From positions 1 through 38,291 of the forward strand of contig JAGZLR010000019.1 of NCBI GenBank assembly GCA_018364635.1: a DNA stretch of 38,291 nucleotides, read 5' to 3'. Positions 18,070 through 26,003 of the stretch are shown piece after piece. How positions within the stretch are numbered: position 1 is the stretch's first letter; every line of letters starts with the position of its first letter. Both the position numbers and the translations under genes were made by a program. The notes beneath the pieces were generated by a model that was not told where the DNA came from, made no database searches, and was given only the letters and a program-made list of their open reading frames with translations. Source of the DNA: Clostridiales bacterium. Lineage in GTDB: Bacteria; Bacillota; Clostridia; Lachnospirales; Anaerotignaceae.

Positions 18070-18671
18070 ACAATGTAGGTTTAGCAGCAGTTGGTGTAAG
18101 TTTTCATCAGTATCCTACAGATCATAAACCAGAAATCGCTTTTGCAGGAAAATCCAATGTGGGAAAGTCTACTTTGATTAATACCATGGTTGGACGTCGT
18201 GCATTAGCCCGCACCAGCTCTCAGCCTGGAAAGACTAGGACAATCAATTTTTATAATGTGGAAGATCAGCTTTATATCGTTGATTTACCTGGGTATGGAT
18301 ATGCAAAAGCGTCAAAGGAGGAAATTGCTAAATGGGGTCCGATGATTGAAGATTATCTTCATGGGCGAAAGGAATTGATTGGCATTGTTCTTTTAGTAGA
18401 CATTCGTCATGAACCAGGAAAAAATGATGTGATGATGTATGAGTGGTTAAAACATTATGGATATAAAATTATTGTTGTGGCAACAAAAGCAGATAAAATA
18501 AAAAGAAGTCAGCTACAAAAACAGCTTTCTGTGATTCGTAGGGGATTAGGAATGGAGAAAGACCATCAGTTGATTCCCTTTTCAGGTGAGACGAAAGCTG
18601 GAAAAGAAGAACTTTGGAATATTTTAGATGAAATGATTCTTTTTGCTCAGAATCAGACAAGCGCTGATTGA
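18060..18671 (+). CDS. ysxC: Ribosome biogenesis GTP-binding protein YsxC/EngB
   Basis: 203 residues, normal for the family. This small GTPase is needed late in 50S ribosomal subunit assembly. The G1 motif G-K-S-N-V-G-K-S-T is at residues 30-38, G3 D-L-P-G-Y-G at 75-80 and G4 T-K-A-D at 142-145; the S-S-Q-P-G-K-T-R-T-I-N-F switch region is also diagnostic. The ATG lies inside the end of lon, behind GGAGGGAGG, so it is translationally coupled to the protease gene. Confidence 0.96.
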   Translation: MEVNNVGLAAVGVSFHQYPTDHKPEIAFAGKSNVGKSTLINTMVGRRALARTSSQPGKTRTINFYNVEDQLYIVDLPGYGYAKASKEEIAKWGPMIEDYLHGRKELIGIVLLVDIRHEPGKNDVMMYEWLKHYGYKIIVVATKADKIKRSQLQKQLSVIRRGLGMEKDHQLIPFSGETKAGKEELWNILDEMILFAQNQTSAD

Positions 18672-18717
18672 TCTGCGTATATTACTAATGAAAAAACATC
18701 TTTCAGAGGTGAAGCAA

Positions 18718-18906
18718 ATGAAAGGGAAATTAAGGCTGTCAGCAAATGATAAAAAAATAGCCGGTGTATGTGGCGGAATTGCAGAATATTTTGGACTGGA
18801 ATCTACGCTTTTACGTATTATTTTTGTGCTTCTGGTAATTTTGTTTCGAGGTTTACCTATTGCTCTTTACTTGATTTGCTGGGCTGTAATCCCCAAAAGT
18901 GTTTAA
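18718..18906 (+). CDS. PspC-domain small membrane protein
   Basis: 62 residues from ATG 18718, which has AGAGGTG upstream. The frame is open further back but would overlap ysxC and extend beyond the usual family start. The body is a single PspC domain: L-S-A-N-D-K-K-I-A-G-V-C-G-G-I-A-E-Y-F-G, then a hydrophobic helix (about 33-58) ending W-A-V-I-P. PspC relatives act in envelope stress responses in enterobacteria; stand-alone short forms in Firmicutes are common and mostly uncharacterised. It closes the lon-ysxC transcription unit, followed by a strong terminator. Confidence 0.87.
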   Translation: MKGKLRLSANDKKIAGVCGGIAEYFGLESTLLRIIFVLLVILFRGLPIALYLICWAVIPKSV

Positions 18907-18911
18907 AACAG

Positions 18912-18943
18912 AAAAACCCCCTGTGGATACACAGGGGTTTTTT
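18912..18943. terminator. Bidirectional terminator between the PspC and DUF4364 genes
   Basis: An A-run, then CCCCTGTG (18918-18925), a GATA loop and CACAGGGG (18930-18937), then TTTTTT. A/T runs on both sides suit both convergent genes. Confidence 0.92.
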
Positions 18944-18965
18944 ACTACTTAGAAATGGAAGTTGA

Positions 18966-19511
18966 TCAGTCGATCCCTTTTCCTGTGACAAGTGATTCCA
19001 GAAAAAAACTATAATACTTATTGACATTTTTTTTCCAATTGGCAGCTACCTTTTTGGCCTGCTCTTTTGTAGGTACAACCACATTAACTTCCATCATTGT
19101 GGCACCATCACTTTCGTACACACCGCACTTAACCAAATACTCATTGTTAAGCTCAAGGAAATAATTGGCTGTCACTTCATATTCGGAACGGATTCTTTTT
19201 CCATTTTCATTTACATAGGTAGTGATCGCTACCTGATTGCTTTCTGAAATTCTTCCGACAAAAAAATTCAGCACTTGCGCGCCGTCGTCTGTCATTGTGT
19301 ATCGAGTACTATTGTTGTCCTTTGTCTTATCAATTAAGCGGGCATCTACCAACTCAGAAATATACTGCTGAACAGTAAAGTAGTCCATATATCCTTTTTC
19401 TAATGCAAATTGGCAGATCTCACTGTTCGATAGAGGAACCCCCATTTTATCAATGAGATAGAGTATAATTAACTTATTTTCTGCTAAATGATTCGTCGCA
19501 TAGTGAGACAC
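18966..19511 (-). CDS. DUF4364 family protein, probable winged-helix regulator
   Basis: About 181 residues. The sequence fits DUF4364, a clostridial family: L-A-E-N-K-L-I-I-L-Y-L-I-D-K near the start, then Y-M-D-Y-F-T-V-Q-Q-Y-I-S-E-L-V-D-A-R-L-I, a winged-helix-like block, then Y-T-M-T-D-D-G. This resembles PadR/MarR-type helix-turn-helix proteins, so DNA binding is inferred, not shown. Start choice: GTG at 19511 has AAGGG eight bases upstream. An in-frame GTG at 19520 would directly abut that site and is less likely. The terminator downstream is shared with the PspC gene. Confidence 0.82.
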   Translation of the reverse strand: MSHYATNHLAENKLIILYLIDKMGVPLSNSEICQFALEKGYMDYFTVQQYISELVDARLIDKTKDNNSTRYTMTDDGAQVLNFFVGRISESNQVAITTYVNENGKRIRSEYEVTANYFLELNNEYLVKCGVYESDGATMMEVNVVVPTKEQAKKVAANWKKNVNKYYSFFLESLVTGKGID

Positions 19512-19553
19512 ATAAATCACCCTTATGATTATTTCTTGAAGTAGATTATATTC

Positions 19554-19582
19554 ATTATATAATATATTTTTTCTTTTTTAAA
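19554..19582 (-). promoter_or_regulatory. Candidate promoter of the DUF4364 gene
   Basis: On the minus strand, TTTAAA (19577-19582) and a perfect TATAAT (19554-19559) are 17 bases apart. The -35 overlaps the stop codon region of the upstream radical SAM gene. The region is very AT-rich, so chance matches are possible. Confidence 0.45.
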
Positions 19583-20498
19583 CATATTTTTTACCTTGTA
19601 CAATATTTTTTTCTCGCATAAGCTGATGAAGCTGGTTTAAAATTCCTCTTTTATCCAAACTCCACTGTGGTGCAACCAAAAGGGAACGAGCGCCATCGCC
19701 TGTGAGCCGGTGAATTACCATTTCTGGTGGAAGAATTTGGAGAATACGACAGACATAATCGATATAGTCATCTTTAGAAAGTGTTTGAAAACGTCCCGTT
19801 TCATATAGTTTCGCAAGAGAGGTATTTTTTAGGACATGCAAAAGATGAAGTTTAATTCCCTGAGCACCAGAAGCGACGATCGTTTTTGCAGTTTGTTCCA
19901 TATCAGGATAGGATTCCCCAGGAAGGCCTAAAATCATATGGGTTACAAACGAGATATTACGGTTTTTTAAACGCTGGCAGGCATCGTTATAACAGCTGAG
20001 AGGATAACCCCGATGGATTATGTTAGCTGTAGCATCATTAGAGGTTTGTAAGCCCAATTCAATCCATAGATATGTGGATCGATTGATCTCTTCCAACAAA
20101 TCTAAGACATCATCAGGCAAGCAATCAGGTCTGGTTGCTATAGCTAAACCACAAATTTCTGGATCTTTCAATACTTCTTCATACATATTTCGTAATTGAC
20201 TGACAGGTGCATAAGTATTTGTGAATGCTTGGAAATATGCGATATATTTGGAGGAAGACCATTTTTTTTGAAGGAGTTGCTTGCTTTGCAGCAGCTGCTG
20301 AGAAAGGCTCAAGGTTTTTGATGCAGCAAACTCTCCAGAACCGCTGTTGCTACAGAAAATACATCCCCCTGTACTAATTGTACCATCTCGATTGGGACAA
20401 GTAAAACCACCGTCAAGGGAAAGCTTGGCTACTTTTTCACCAAATTTTTGTTTTAATTCGTAGTCTAAAGAATGATAAGGTTTGCCTAACCAGTCCAT
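19578..20498 (-). CDS. Radical SAM protein, TIGR01212/YtqA-like family
   Basis: 306 residues. The N-terminal segment Y-H-S-L-D-Y-E-L-K-Q-K-F-G and the cysteine motif C34-x11-C46-x2-C49 (CPNRDGT, GGCIFC) are typical of the TIGR01212 radical SAM family; the wide first gap differs from the canonical CxxxCxxC. The cysteines should hold a 4Fe-4S cluster that cleaves S-adenosylmethionine. Later blocks (A-T-R-P-D-C-L-P, E-L-G-L-Q-T, H-M-I-L-G-L-P-G-E) support the barrel, and H-R-L-T-G-D-G is near the C-terminus. The substrate is not known to me, although a tRNA-modification role is often suspected for such proteins. AAAGGAGG precedes the ATG. Confidence 0.9.
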   Translation of the reverse strand: MDWLGKPYHSLDYELKQKFGEKVAKLSLDGGFTCPNRDGTISTGGCIFCSNSGSGEFAASKTLSLSQQLLQSKQLLQKKWSSSKYIAYFQAFTNTYAPVSQLRNMYEEVLKDPEICGLAIATRPDCLPDDVLDLLEEINRSTYLWIELGLQTSNDATANIIHRGYPLSCYNDACQRLKNRNISFVTHMILGLPGESYPDMEQTAKTIVASGAQGIKLHLLHVLKNTSLAKLYETGRFQTLSKDDYIDYVCRILQILPPEMVIHRLTGDGARSLLVAPQWSLDKRGILNQLHQLMREKNIVQGKKYV

Positions 20499-20536
20499 GG
20501 AAATTCCTCCTTTTACTTTTGTCTAGATTATATAAT

Positions 20537-20561
20537 GAATTCGAAATTTTTGCACGAATTC
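20537..20561. repeat. Short inverted repeat upstream of the radical SAM gene
   Basis: GAATTCG (20537-20543) and CGAATTC (20555-20561) are separated by 11 bases, just ahead of the radical SAM gene on the minus strand. Spacing and position would suit an operator. It is short and lies in AT-rich DNA, so it is only a candidate. The rest of the roughly 300-base gap to gdhA holds AT-rich sequence and the gdhA promoter. Confidence 0.35.
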
Positions 20562-20720
20562 AAGAAAAATTTAAAAAAAACGTAAATGAAGAAAAAGTGA
20601 TACAAAGGAAAAGGATGATGTTTTCGTATAAAACAGACAAAAATAGAATGAAAAGTGAGTGAGTTTACAGTCAAATTTTGGTTATAAATTTATATTATAT
20701 AGTTTATAATATTTCTTATA

Positions 20721-20750
20721 TTGCGATTTCTATATAAATAGGAATATAAT
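20721..20750 (+). promoter_or_regulatory. Candidate promoter of gdhA
   Basis: TTGCGA (20721-20726) and a perfect TATAAT (20745-20750) with an 18-base spacer, giving a leader of about 40 bases before the gdhA start. A second TATAAT at 20705-20710 lacks a good -35. Confidence 0.6.
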
Positions 20751-20796
20751 GAGCATAGTTTCACCAAATGAACTATCTTTAAGGGGGTAATTTAAA

Positions 20797-22128
20797 ATGT
20801 CTTATGTTGATGAAGTACTTGCTCAGTTAAAAGAAAAAAATCCAGACCAGCCAGAGTTTATTCAAGCGGCTACAGAAGTACTCAATTCTCTCAAGCCTGT
20901 TGTGGATGCAGATCCAAAATATCAGAATGTTTCTTTACTGGAAAGAATTATTGAGCCAGAACGACAAATTATGTTCCGTGTACCATGGGTAGACGATCAA
21001 GGCAAGATACAGGTGAACAGAGGATACCGTGTACAGTTCAACAGTGCTATTGGTCCATATAAGGGTGGTTTAAGGTTTCATCCATCTGTAAACTTAAGCA
21101 TTATCAAATTCCTTGGTTTTGAACAAATTTTTAAAAACTCTCTGACGGGGTTACCAATTGGTGGAGGCAAAGGCGGATCTGATTTTGATCCAAAAGGTAA
21201 GTCTGATCGTGAAATTATGGCATTTTGCCAAAGCTTTATGACAGAACTTTGTAAATATATTGGAGCAGATACAGATGTACCAGCAGGAGATATTGGTGTA
21301 GGTGCCCGGGAAATTGGATTTATGTATGGACAATATAAAAGAATAAAAGGGCTTTATGAAGGTGTATTGACAGGCAAAGGTCTCACTTATGGTGGTTCTC
21401 TCATCCGTACACAGGCAACAGGATATGGTTTAGTATATTTAGTAGATGAGATGCTCAAATGTGCAGGTAAGAGTCTGGAAGGAAAAGTAGTAGCAGTCTC
21501 TGGCGCTGGAAACGTTGCTATTTATGCGACAGAAAAAGCACAGGAATTAGGTGCAAAGGTTGTTACAATGTCTGACTCCACAGGCTGGATTTACGATGAA
21601 AATGGTATCGATTTAGCAGCAGTAAAAGAGATTAAAGAAGTGAAACGTGCAAGAATTAAAGAATATGTAAATGATCATCCAACAGCAAAATATACAGAAG
21701 GCAAGGGAGTGTGGTCCGTAAAATGTGATATTGCGCTTCCTTGTGCGACACAGAATGAGATCAATGAAGAGGATGCGAAAACATTAGTTGCTAATGGATG
21801 TTTTGCGGTGGGAGAAGGCGCGAATATGCCTAGTACACTGGAAGCAATTGACGTATTTCTCAAGGGTGGTTTGCTATTTGCACCAGCAAAAGCTGCCAAT
21901 GCTGGTGGTGTAGCTACTTCTGCTTTGGAAATGAGCCAGAACAGTATGAGATTAAGTTGGACAGCAGAAGAAGTGGATCAGAAGCTGGAAGGTATTATGA
22001 GAGGCATTTATCATAATATTGCAGATGCGGCAAAAGAATTTGGATTTGAGAATAATTTTGTTGTAGGTGCTAATATTGCTGGATTCAAGAAAGTAGCTGA
22101 GGCTATGATTGCACAGGGTGCTTGCTAA
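20797..22128 (+). CDS. gdhA: Glutamate dehydrogenase, hexameric (probably NADP-specific type)
   Basis: 443 residues, normal for the hexameric GDH-I class. The dimerisation/substrate part includes G-Y-R-V-Q-F-N-S-A-I-G-P-Y-K-G-G-L-R-F-H and the catalytic-lysine block P-I-G-G-G-K-G-G-S-D-F-D-P-K-G-K-S. The Rossmann fold shows V-S-G-A-G-N-V-A-I-Y-A. It interconverts 2-oxoglutarate plus ammonia and glutamate, and supplies amino groups to the several transaminases nearby. AAGGGGG precedes the ATG. NADP preference is inferred from the closest family wording, not from a decisive residue. The gene is monocistronic, between its own promoter and the long hairpin. Confidence 0.95.
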   Translation: MSYVDEVLAQLKEKNPDQPEFIQAATEVLNSLKPVVDADPKYQNVSLLERIIEPERQIMFRVPWVDDQGKIQVNRGYRVQFNSAIGPYKGGLRFHPSVNLSIIKFLGFEQIFKNSLTGLPIGGGKGGSDFDPKGKSDREIMAFCQSFMTELCKYIGADTDVPAGDIGVGAREIGFMYGQYKRIKGLYEGVLTGKGLTYGGSLIRTQATGYGLVYLVDEMLKCAGKSLEGKVVAVSGAGNVAIYATEKAQELGAKVVTMSDSTGWIYDENGIDLAAVKEIKEVKRARIKEYVNDHPTAKYTEGKGVWSVKCDIALPCATQNEINEEDAKTLVANGCFAVGEGANMPSTLEAIDVFLKGGLLFAPAKAANAGGVATSALEMSQNSMRLSWTAEEVDQKLEGIMRGIYHNIADAAKEFGFENNFVVGANIAGFKKVAEAMIAQGAC

Positions 22129-22129
22129 G

Positions 22130-22193
22130 TTTATATTTAATATAATAAAAGGGCGATGATTTTTCATCGCCCTTTTATTATATTAAATATAAA
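22130..22193. terminator. Very long perfect hairpin after gdhA (bidirectional terminator)
   Basis: A perfect 30-bp inverted repeat, 22130-22159 pairing with 22164-22193, with a 4-base T loop. The inner nine pairs (GGGCGATGA/TCATCGCCC) form a normal terminator core flanked by AAAA/TTTT. The outer 21 pairs are almost pure A/T. It begins two bases after the gdhA stop and can also end the hisC transcript from the other strand. Confidence 0.9.
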
Positions 22194-22235
22194 TAACTCT
22201 GTTTTAAAAACATTTGATGAAGCTATAAACTAACT

Positions 22236-23306
22236 TTAATTTTGAGAACTAGATAGATACCTTTTTATTGCAGATACCATTGCCTTCATATCGTTGTCAG
22301 TTCCTATGGTAATTCGTAAGTAGGCATCAATTCTTGGCTGATTGAAATATCGGATGAAAATATGATCTTCCCGAAGTTTTTCAAATAAATCTTTCGCGCT
22401 GATGCCGGATGGTTTTACAAAAAGGAAGTTCGATTGGGATGGAAAGACTTCAAATCCTAATTTTTGTAGCTCGTTCGCTGTCCATTTTCTGGTTGTCTTA
22501 ATCTTTTCAATAGTTTCTTGAAAATATGCCATGTCTTTTACAGAGGCTGTACCGATCGACAAAGCTAGACGATCCATTGTGTAAGAATTATAAGAATTTT
22601 TTACTGCCTCCAATGTTTCAATCAGACAAGGATTTCCAATTGCAACACCAATACGCATGCCTGCTAAAGAGCGAGCCTTAGAAAATGTTCTTGTAATCAG
22701 AAGGTTTTCGTATTTTTTTAATAATTCTAGTGCTGTATATCCGCCAAAATCTACATATGTTTCGTCCAGTATGACAATACAATCTTGATTATGAGTTAGA
22801 ATATCCTCAATAAAGTCTCGGCCTTCCCCAAAACCTGTAGGTGCATTTGGGTTTGGAAAAATGACGCCACCATTTTTACGGTAATAATCCTTGGCATTAA
22901 TACGGAAGTCCTCTGTAAGAGGAACTAATTCGTAAGCAATATCAAAGAGAGAACACCAGACATGATAGAAAGAATATGTAATATCTGGAAAAAGGACTGG
23001 TTGTTCAGAATGAAAAAACGACTGAAAGGCAAGGGCAAGGACATCATCTGAACCGTTGCCGACAAATATCTGGTTTTTTTCTACCCCGTAGTATGATGCT
23101 AAGGCTGACCGAAATTCTGTGGCATTGGCATCAGGATATAATCTTAGAGTAGATGCATCAAAATTTTGTATTACTTTTGTCACCATAGGTGATGGTGGGT
23201 AGGGATTTTCATTAGCGTTTAGCTTAATGACGTCCTTCATGTCTGGCTGTTCCCCTGGTATGTATGGCACAATTTTTCTTAATTTTTCTCTCCAAAGTTT
23301 TTCCAT
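22236..23306 (-). CDS. hisC: Histidinol-phosphate aminotransferase
   Basis: 356 residues, typical of HisC, which transaminates imidazole-acetol phosphate with glutamate in histidine synthesis. Signatures: Y-I-P-G-E-Q and K-L-N-A-N-E-N-P-Y-P-P-S-P at the N-terminus, G-N-G-S-D-D-V-L, P-N-P-N-A-P-T-G, D-E-T-Y-V-D-F, and PLP lysine K210 in T-F-S-K-A-R-S-L-A-G-M-R-I-G. GGGGTGA upstream of the ATG also contains the stop of the preceding aminotransferase gene (gap of six bases), so translation is coupled. No other his gene is in view. HisC-like enzymes can also act on aromatic amino acids, so the histidine role is likely but not certain. Confidence 0.9.
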   Translation of the reverse strand: MEKLWREKLRKIVPYIPGEQPDMKDVIKLNANENPYPPSPMVTKVIQNFDASTLRLYPDANATEFRSALASYYGVEKNQIFVGNGSDDVLALAFQSFFHSEQPVLFPDITYSFYHVWCSLFDIAYELVPLTEDFRINAKDYYRKNGGVIFPNPNAPTGFGEGRDFIEDILTHNQDCIVILDETYVDFGGYTALELLKKYENLLITRTFSKARSLAGMRIGVAIGNPCLIETLEAVKNSYNSYTMDRLALSIGTASVKDMAYFQETIEKIKTTRKWTANELQKLGFEVFPSQSNFLFVKPSGISAKDLFEKLREDHIFIRYFNQPRIDAYLRITIGTDNDMKAMVSAIKRYLSSSQN

Positions 23307-23312
23307 TTATAA

Positions 23313-24500
23313 TCACCCCAAAAAGTCTTTCGCAAGTTTTTTAAAGCTAACCTCACTGCGGACGATGGTGTCGTAGGAAACACAGTAAGAAAGACGTGTG
23401 TAGCCTGGACATCCAAAGGTTGAGCCTGGTACAATAAGAAGATTATATTTTTTTGCGGCAGTACAAAATGCAACATCATCATCGATTAATGTTTTAGGGA
23501 ACATATAAAAAGCGCCCTCTGGTTTGATACACGAAAAACCAAGGCTTGTAAGCATATCATATAAAGTATCCCTATTTTTTTGGTAGACTGACACATCAAC
23601 TTTTAAATTCATACAGTCTAGAAGGACGCGCTGAAACAAAGATGGTGCGTTTACAAAACCACAGATTCTATTGGCTACGTTCAAACTAAACATCGTATCC
23701 TCGAAGTCATCTATTTCACTGTTTACAAGAACATACCCAATCCTTTCTCCAGGCAAAGATAGCGCTTTGCTGAAGGAGTAAGCAACGAAGGTGTTTTTAT
23801 AGTATTTTGAGACAAATGGTACAGGTGTATCGTCATAAACTAATCGACGATAGGGCTCATCAGAGATGAGGAAAATAGAATGTCCAACTTCTTTTTCTTT
23901 TTGTGACAGAATTTCACCTAGACGTTGAATGGTTGCCTCTGTATAAACGATACCTGTCGGATTATTAGGTGTATTGACTATAACAGCTTTTGTATTCTTA
24001 TTTAGAGCTTGTTCGAAAGCCTGGAAATTGATTTGAAATGTTGCAGTATCCGGTGGAATGACAACGGTTTTTCCGTCATAGTTGCTGATATAGTTACGAT
24101 ATTCACCAAAAAAAGGTGCAAAAACTACGACTTCATCTCCAGGGTTAAGAATTGTTTTAAAAATAATATTTAACGCAGCGGCAGCGCCTGTAGTCATGAC
24201 AACATTCTCCATAGAAAAAGATGTACCAAATTCTTGATTTGTGCTTTCGGCTACAAACTGTCTTACATCCTCATAACCGGAATTATTGGTATAGCCATGA
24301 ATTAAATTGGGGTCTTCTGTATTTAAGATATGAATAATGGAGTCTTTGACAGCGGATGGAGGATAGACACTAGGATTGCCTAGACTATAATCATAGACAT
24401 TTTCTGCGCCATATTTGGCTGCCATTTTTTTTCCTTCTTCAAACATTGCTCTAATTACAGAACTCGTGCTGACAAAGGTTTTCATTTTTTCAGAAATCAT
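23313..24500 (-). CDS. Class I/II aminotransferase (aspartate aminotransferase-like)
   Basis: 395 residues. Fold-type I features are L-G-N-P-S-V-Y-P-P near the N-terminus, V-N-T-P-N-N-P-T-G, I-S-D-E-P-Y-R, PLP lysine K245 in S-F-S-K-A-L-S-L-P-G-E-R-I-G, and an R-L-S-Y-C-V C-terminal arginine segment. It belongs to a clostridial subgroup distinct from the two other non-HisC aminotransferases in this window: the residues after the PLP lysine are LSLPGERIGY instead of AMTGWRLG. The substrate cannot be assigned. A GAAGAGA-type site precedes the ATG. It lies between the glycosyltransferase and hisC in one minus-strand unit with gaps of 20 and 6 bases. Confidence 0.88.
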   Translation of the reverse strand: MISEKMKTFVSTSSVIRAMFEEGKKMAAKYGAENVYDYSLGNPSVYPPSAVKDSIIHILNTEDPNLIHGYTNNSGYEDVRQFVAESTNQEFGTSFSMENVVMTTGAAAALNIIFKTILNPGDEVVVFAPFFGEYRNYISNYDGKTVVIPPDTATFQINFQAFEQALNKNTKAVIVNTPNNPTGIVYTEATIQRLGEILSQKEKEVGHSIFLISDEPYRRLVYDDTPVPFVSKYYKNTFVAYSFSKALSLPGERIGYVLVNSEIDDFEDTMFSLNVANRICGFVNAPSLFQRVLLDCMNLKVDVSVYQKNRDTLYDMLTSLGFSCIKPEGAFYMFPKTLIDDDVAFCTAAKKYNLLIVPGSTFGCPGYTRLSYCVSYDTIVRSEVSFKKLAKDFLG

Positions 24501-24520
24501 ATTATCTCTTCTTTCGATGG

Positions 24521-25843
24521 TTATTTTTTAATCATAAATTTTTTCTGCGCCTTTTTGGCTAACCGTTTGAGCCTAGCCTTCTCTCCACACACTTTACATC
24601 GCAAAAGAAGAGATAGTGCTATTAGTTTATGCTCTGCCATTTTTAATTGGATAAACGGATGCATCTTGCGACGATGAAATCCATAGGATGCAGGGTTTGT
24701 AAGGATATCTTGATAGAGTTTTTCGATATGCTCTGCAAAAGATTCTGCTGATAGCCCTTCAATAAAAGATATGCCGTTTTGGCTTAGCTCCTCTTGTTTC
24801 TTTTGATCTGTTAGAAGAGTATAGAGAAGTTGCGACAGCTCCTCTGGTTTTTCAAAGAGAAGACCTGTTTCGCCTTCTTTTACAATACCTTTGATACTAG
24901 GATCGTTTTTTGCTACAACTGGAATGCCAGCAGCCATTGATTCGGCAAAAGTTAGCCCTTGTGTTTCAGTAACAGAGGCACTGACAAAAACATTTCCTAA
25001 CTGGTAGTATTTTCCTATTTCTTGAAAGCTTTTGCCACCGGTAAAGATAATTTTATCTTCTATCTTTAGATTTTCTGCCTGTTTTTTTAGATTTCCCATT
25101 ACAGGCCCATCACCAACGATCACTAGCCTTGCTTCAGGGAGTTTATCTAATAGAGCAGGCATCGCATCAATGACGACATCAATACTCTTTTCTTTAGCGA
25201 CACGGCCAAGGGAAAGGATGACTGGAGTATCTGGTGCCAAGCCATAAGTTTTTCTGAGAGCTAGAATTTCCTCTCGTGTAAAATTTGACCTGCGAAAATG
25301 AGCAAGATCAATACCGGAAGGAATTACTGAAATTTTTTTTCTTACACCATAACTTAATAGATAACGTTTTGTCTTTTCTGTAGGTGCAACAACGGCATTT
25401 GCATAGTTACAGAAAATTTCACTGTATTTTTTTGCAAATCCTGGTTTTACAATATGACCATGAGCAATATAGTGCACATAATCTTCATACATTGTATGGT
25501 AAGTATGCACAAGTGGAATGTTCATAGTTTTAGAAAAAACTTTGCCAAATATACCCAATGGAAATTCCGTCTGAGTGTGTATAATGTCAAGCTTTAAAGA
25601 AACAATTTTTTTCAAAGCAGTTGGTGAATATGCCAAACCAACTCTGGCGTTTTTAACCATATTAATTGGTAAACTTGGCATTCGGATTACATTTTTTTCG
25701 CCTTTTGGTTTTTTAGGAGAATCTGGTGCAAAAATATATACATTATGCCCCCGGGCAGTGAGAAAATCAGCTAGAGTCTGTGTAGAGACAGTTACACCAT
25801 TAATCAATGGATAGTAGGCGTCTGTAAAAAGACCAATATTCAT
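24521..25843 (-). CDS. GT4-family glycosyltransferase, diacylglycerol glucosyltransferase-like
   Basis: 440 residues. The N-terminal GT-B domain starts M-N-I-G-L-F-T-D-A-Y-Y-P-L-I-N-G-V, with H-T-Q-T-E-F-P-L-G and H-T-Y-H-T-M-Y-E-D-Y-V-H-Y. The C-terminal domain has S-L-G-R-V-A-K-E-K-S, V-I-V-G-D-G-P and the donor-binding E-T-Q-G-L-T-F-A-E motif. This combination is typical of GT4 enzymes that add glucose or galactose to diacylglycerol at the membrane face. The last 45 or so residues form a basic tail with a C-x-x-C pair (CKVCG) and many Lys/Arg, plausibly for membrane contact. AAGGAAGGAA precedes the ATG. The acceptor lipid is inferred from the family. Confidence 0.87.
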   Translation of the reverse strand: MNIGLFTDAYYPLINGVTVSTQTLADFLTARGHNVYIFAPDSPKKPKGEKNVIRMPSLPINMVKNARVGLAYSPTALKKIVSLKLDIIHTQTEFPLGIFGKVFSKTMNIPLVHTYHTMYEDYVHYIAHGHIVKPGFAKKYSEIFCNYANAVVAPTEKTKRYLLSYGVRKKISVIPSGIDLAHFRRSNFTREEILALRKTYGLAPDTPVILSLGRVAKEKSIDVVIDAMPALLDKLPEARLVIVGDGPVMGNLKKQAENLKIEDKIIFTGGKSFQEIGKYYQLGNVFVSASVTETQGLTFAESMAAGIPVVAKNDPSIKGIVKEGETGLLFEKPEELSQLLYTLLTDQKKQEELSQNGISFIEGLSAESFAEHIEKLYQDILTNPASYGFHRRKMHPFIQLKMAEHKLIALSLLLRCKVCGEKARLKRLAKKAQKKFMIKK

Positions 25844-25943
25844 ATAGGTTCCTTCCTTATATTTTAGTTTAAAGTCTACATCTGAATTTTAATACAGTTT
25901 TTGATAATTATCAACACTTTTGCATATTGCTGGGAAAGAAACG

Positions 25944-25971
25944 TTGTAACGTCGAAAAAATTTGATATAAT
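25944..25971 (+). promoter_or_regulatory. Promoter of the helicase gene with overlapping inverted repeat
   Basis: TTGTAA (25944-25949), a 16-base spacer and TATAAT (25966-25971) preceded by TGA, an extended -10. The -35 lies inside the inverted repeat ACGTT-GT-AACGT at 25941-25952, a possible operator in this divergent intergenic region. Confidence 0.65.
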
Positions 25972-26003
25972 AAACTTATTGTTAGAAAAAGGGGATAAAG
26001 GAA

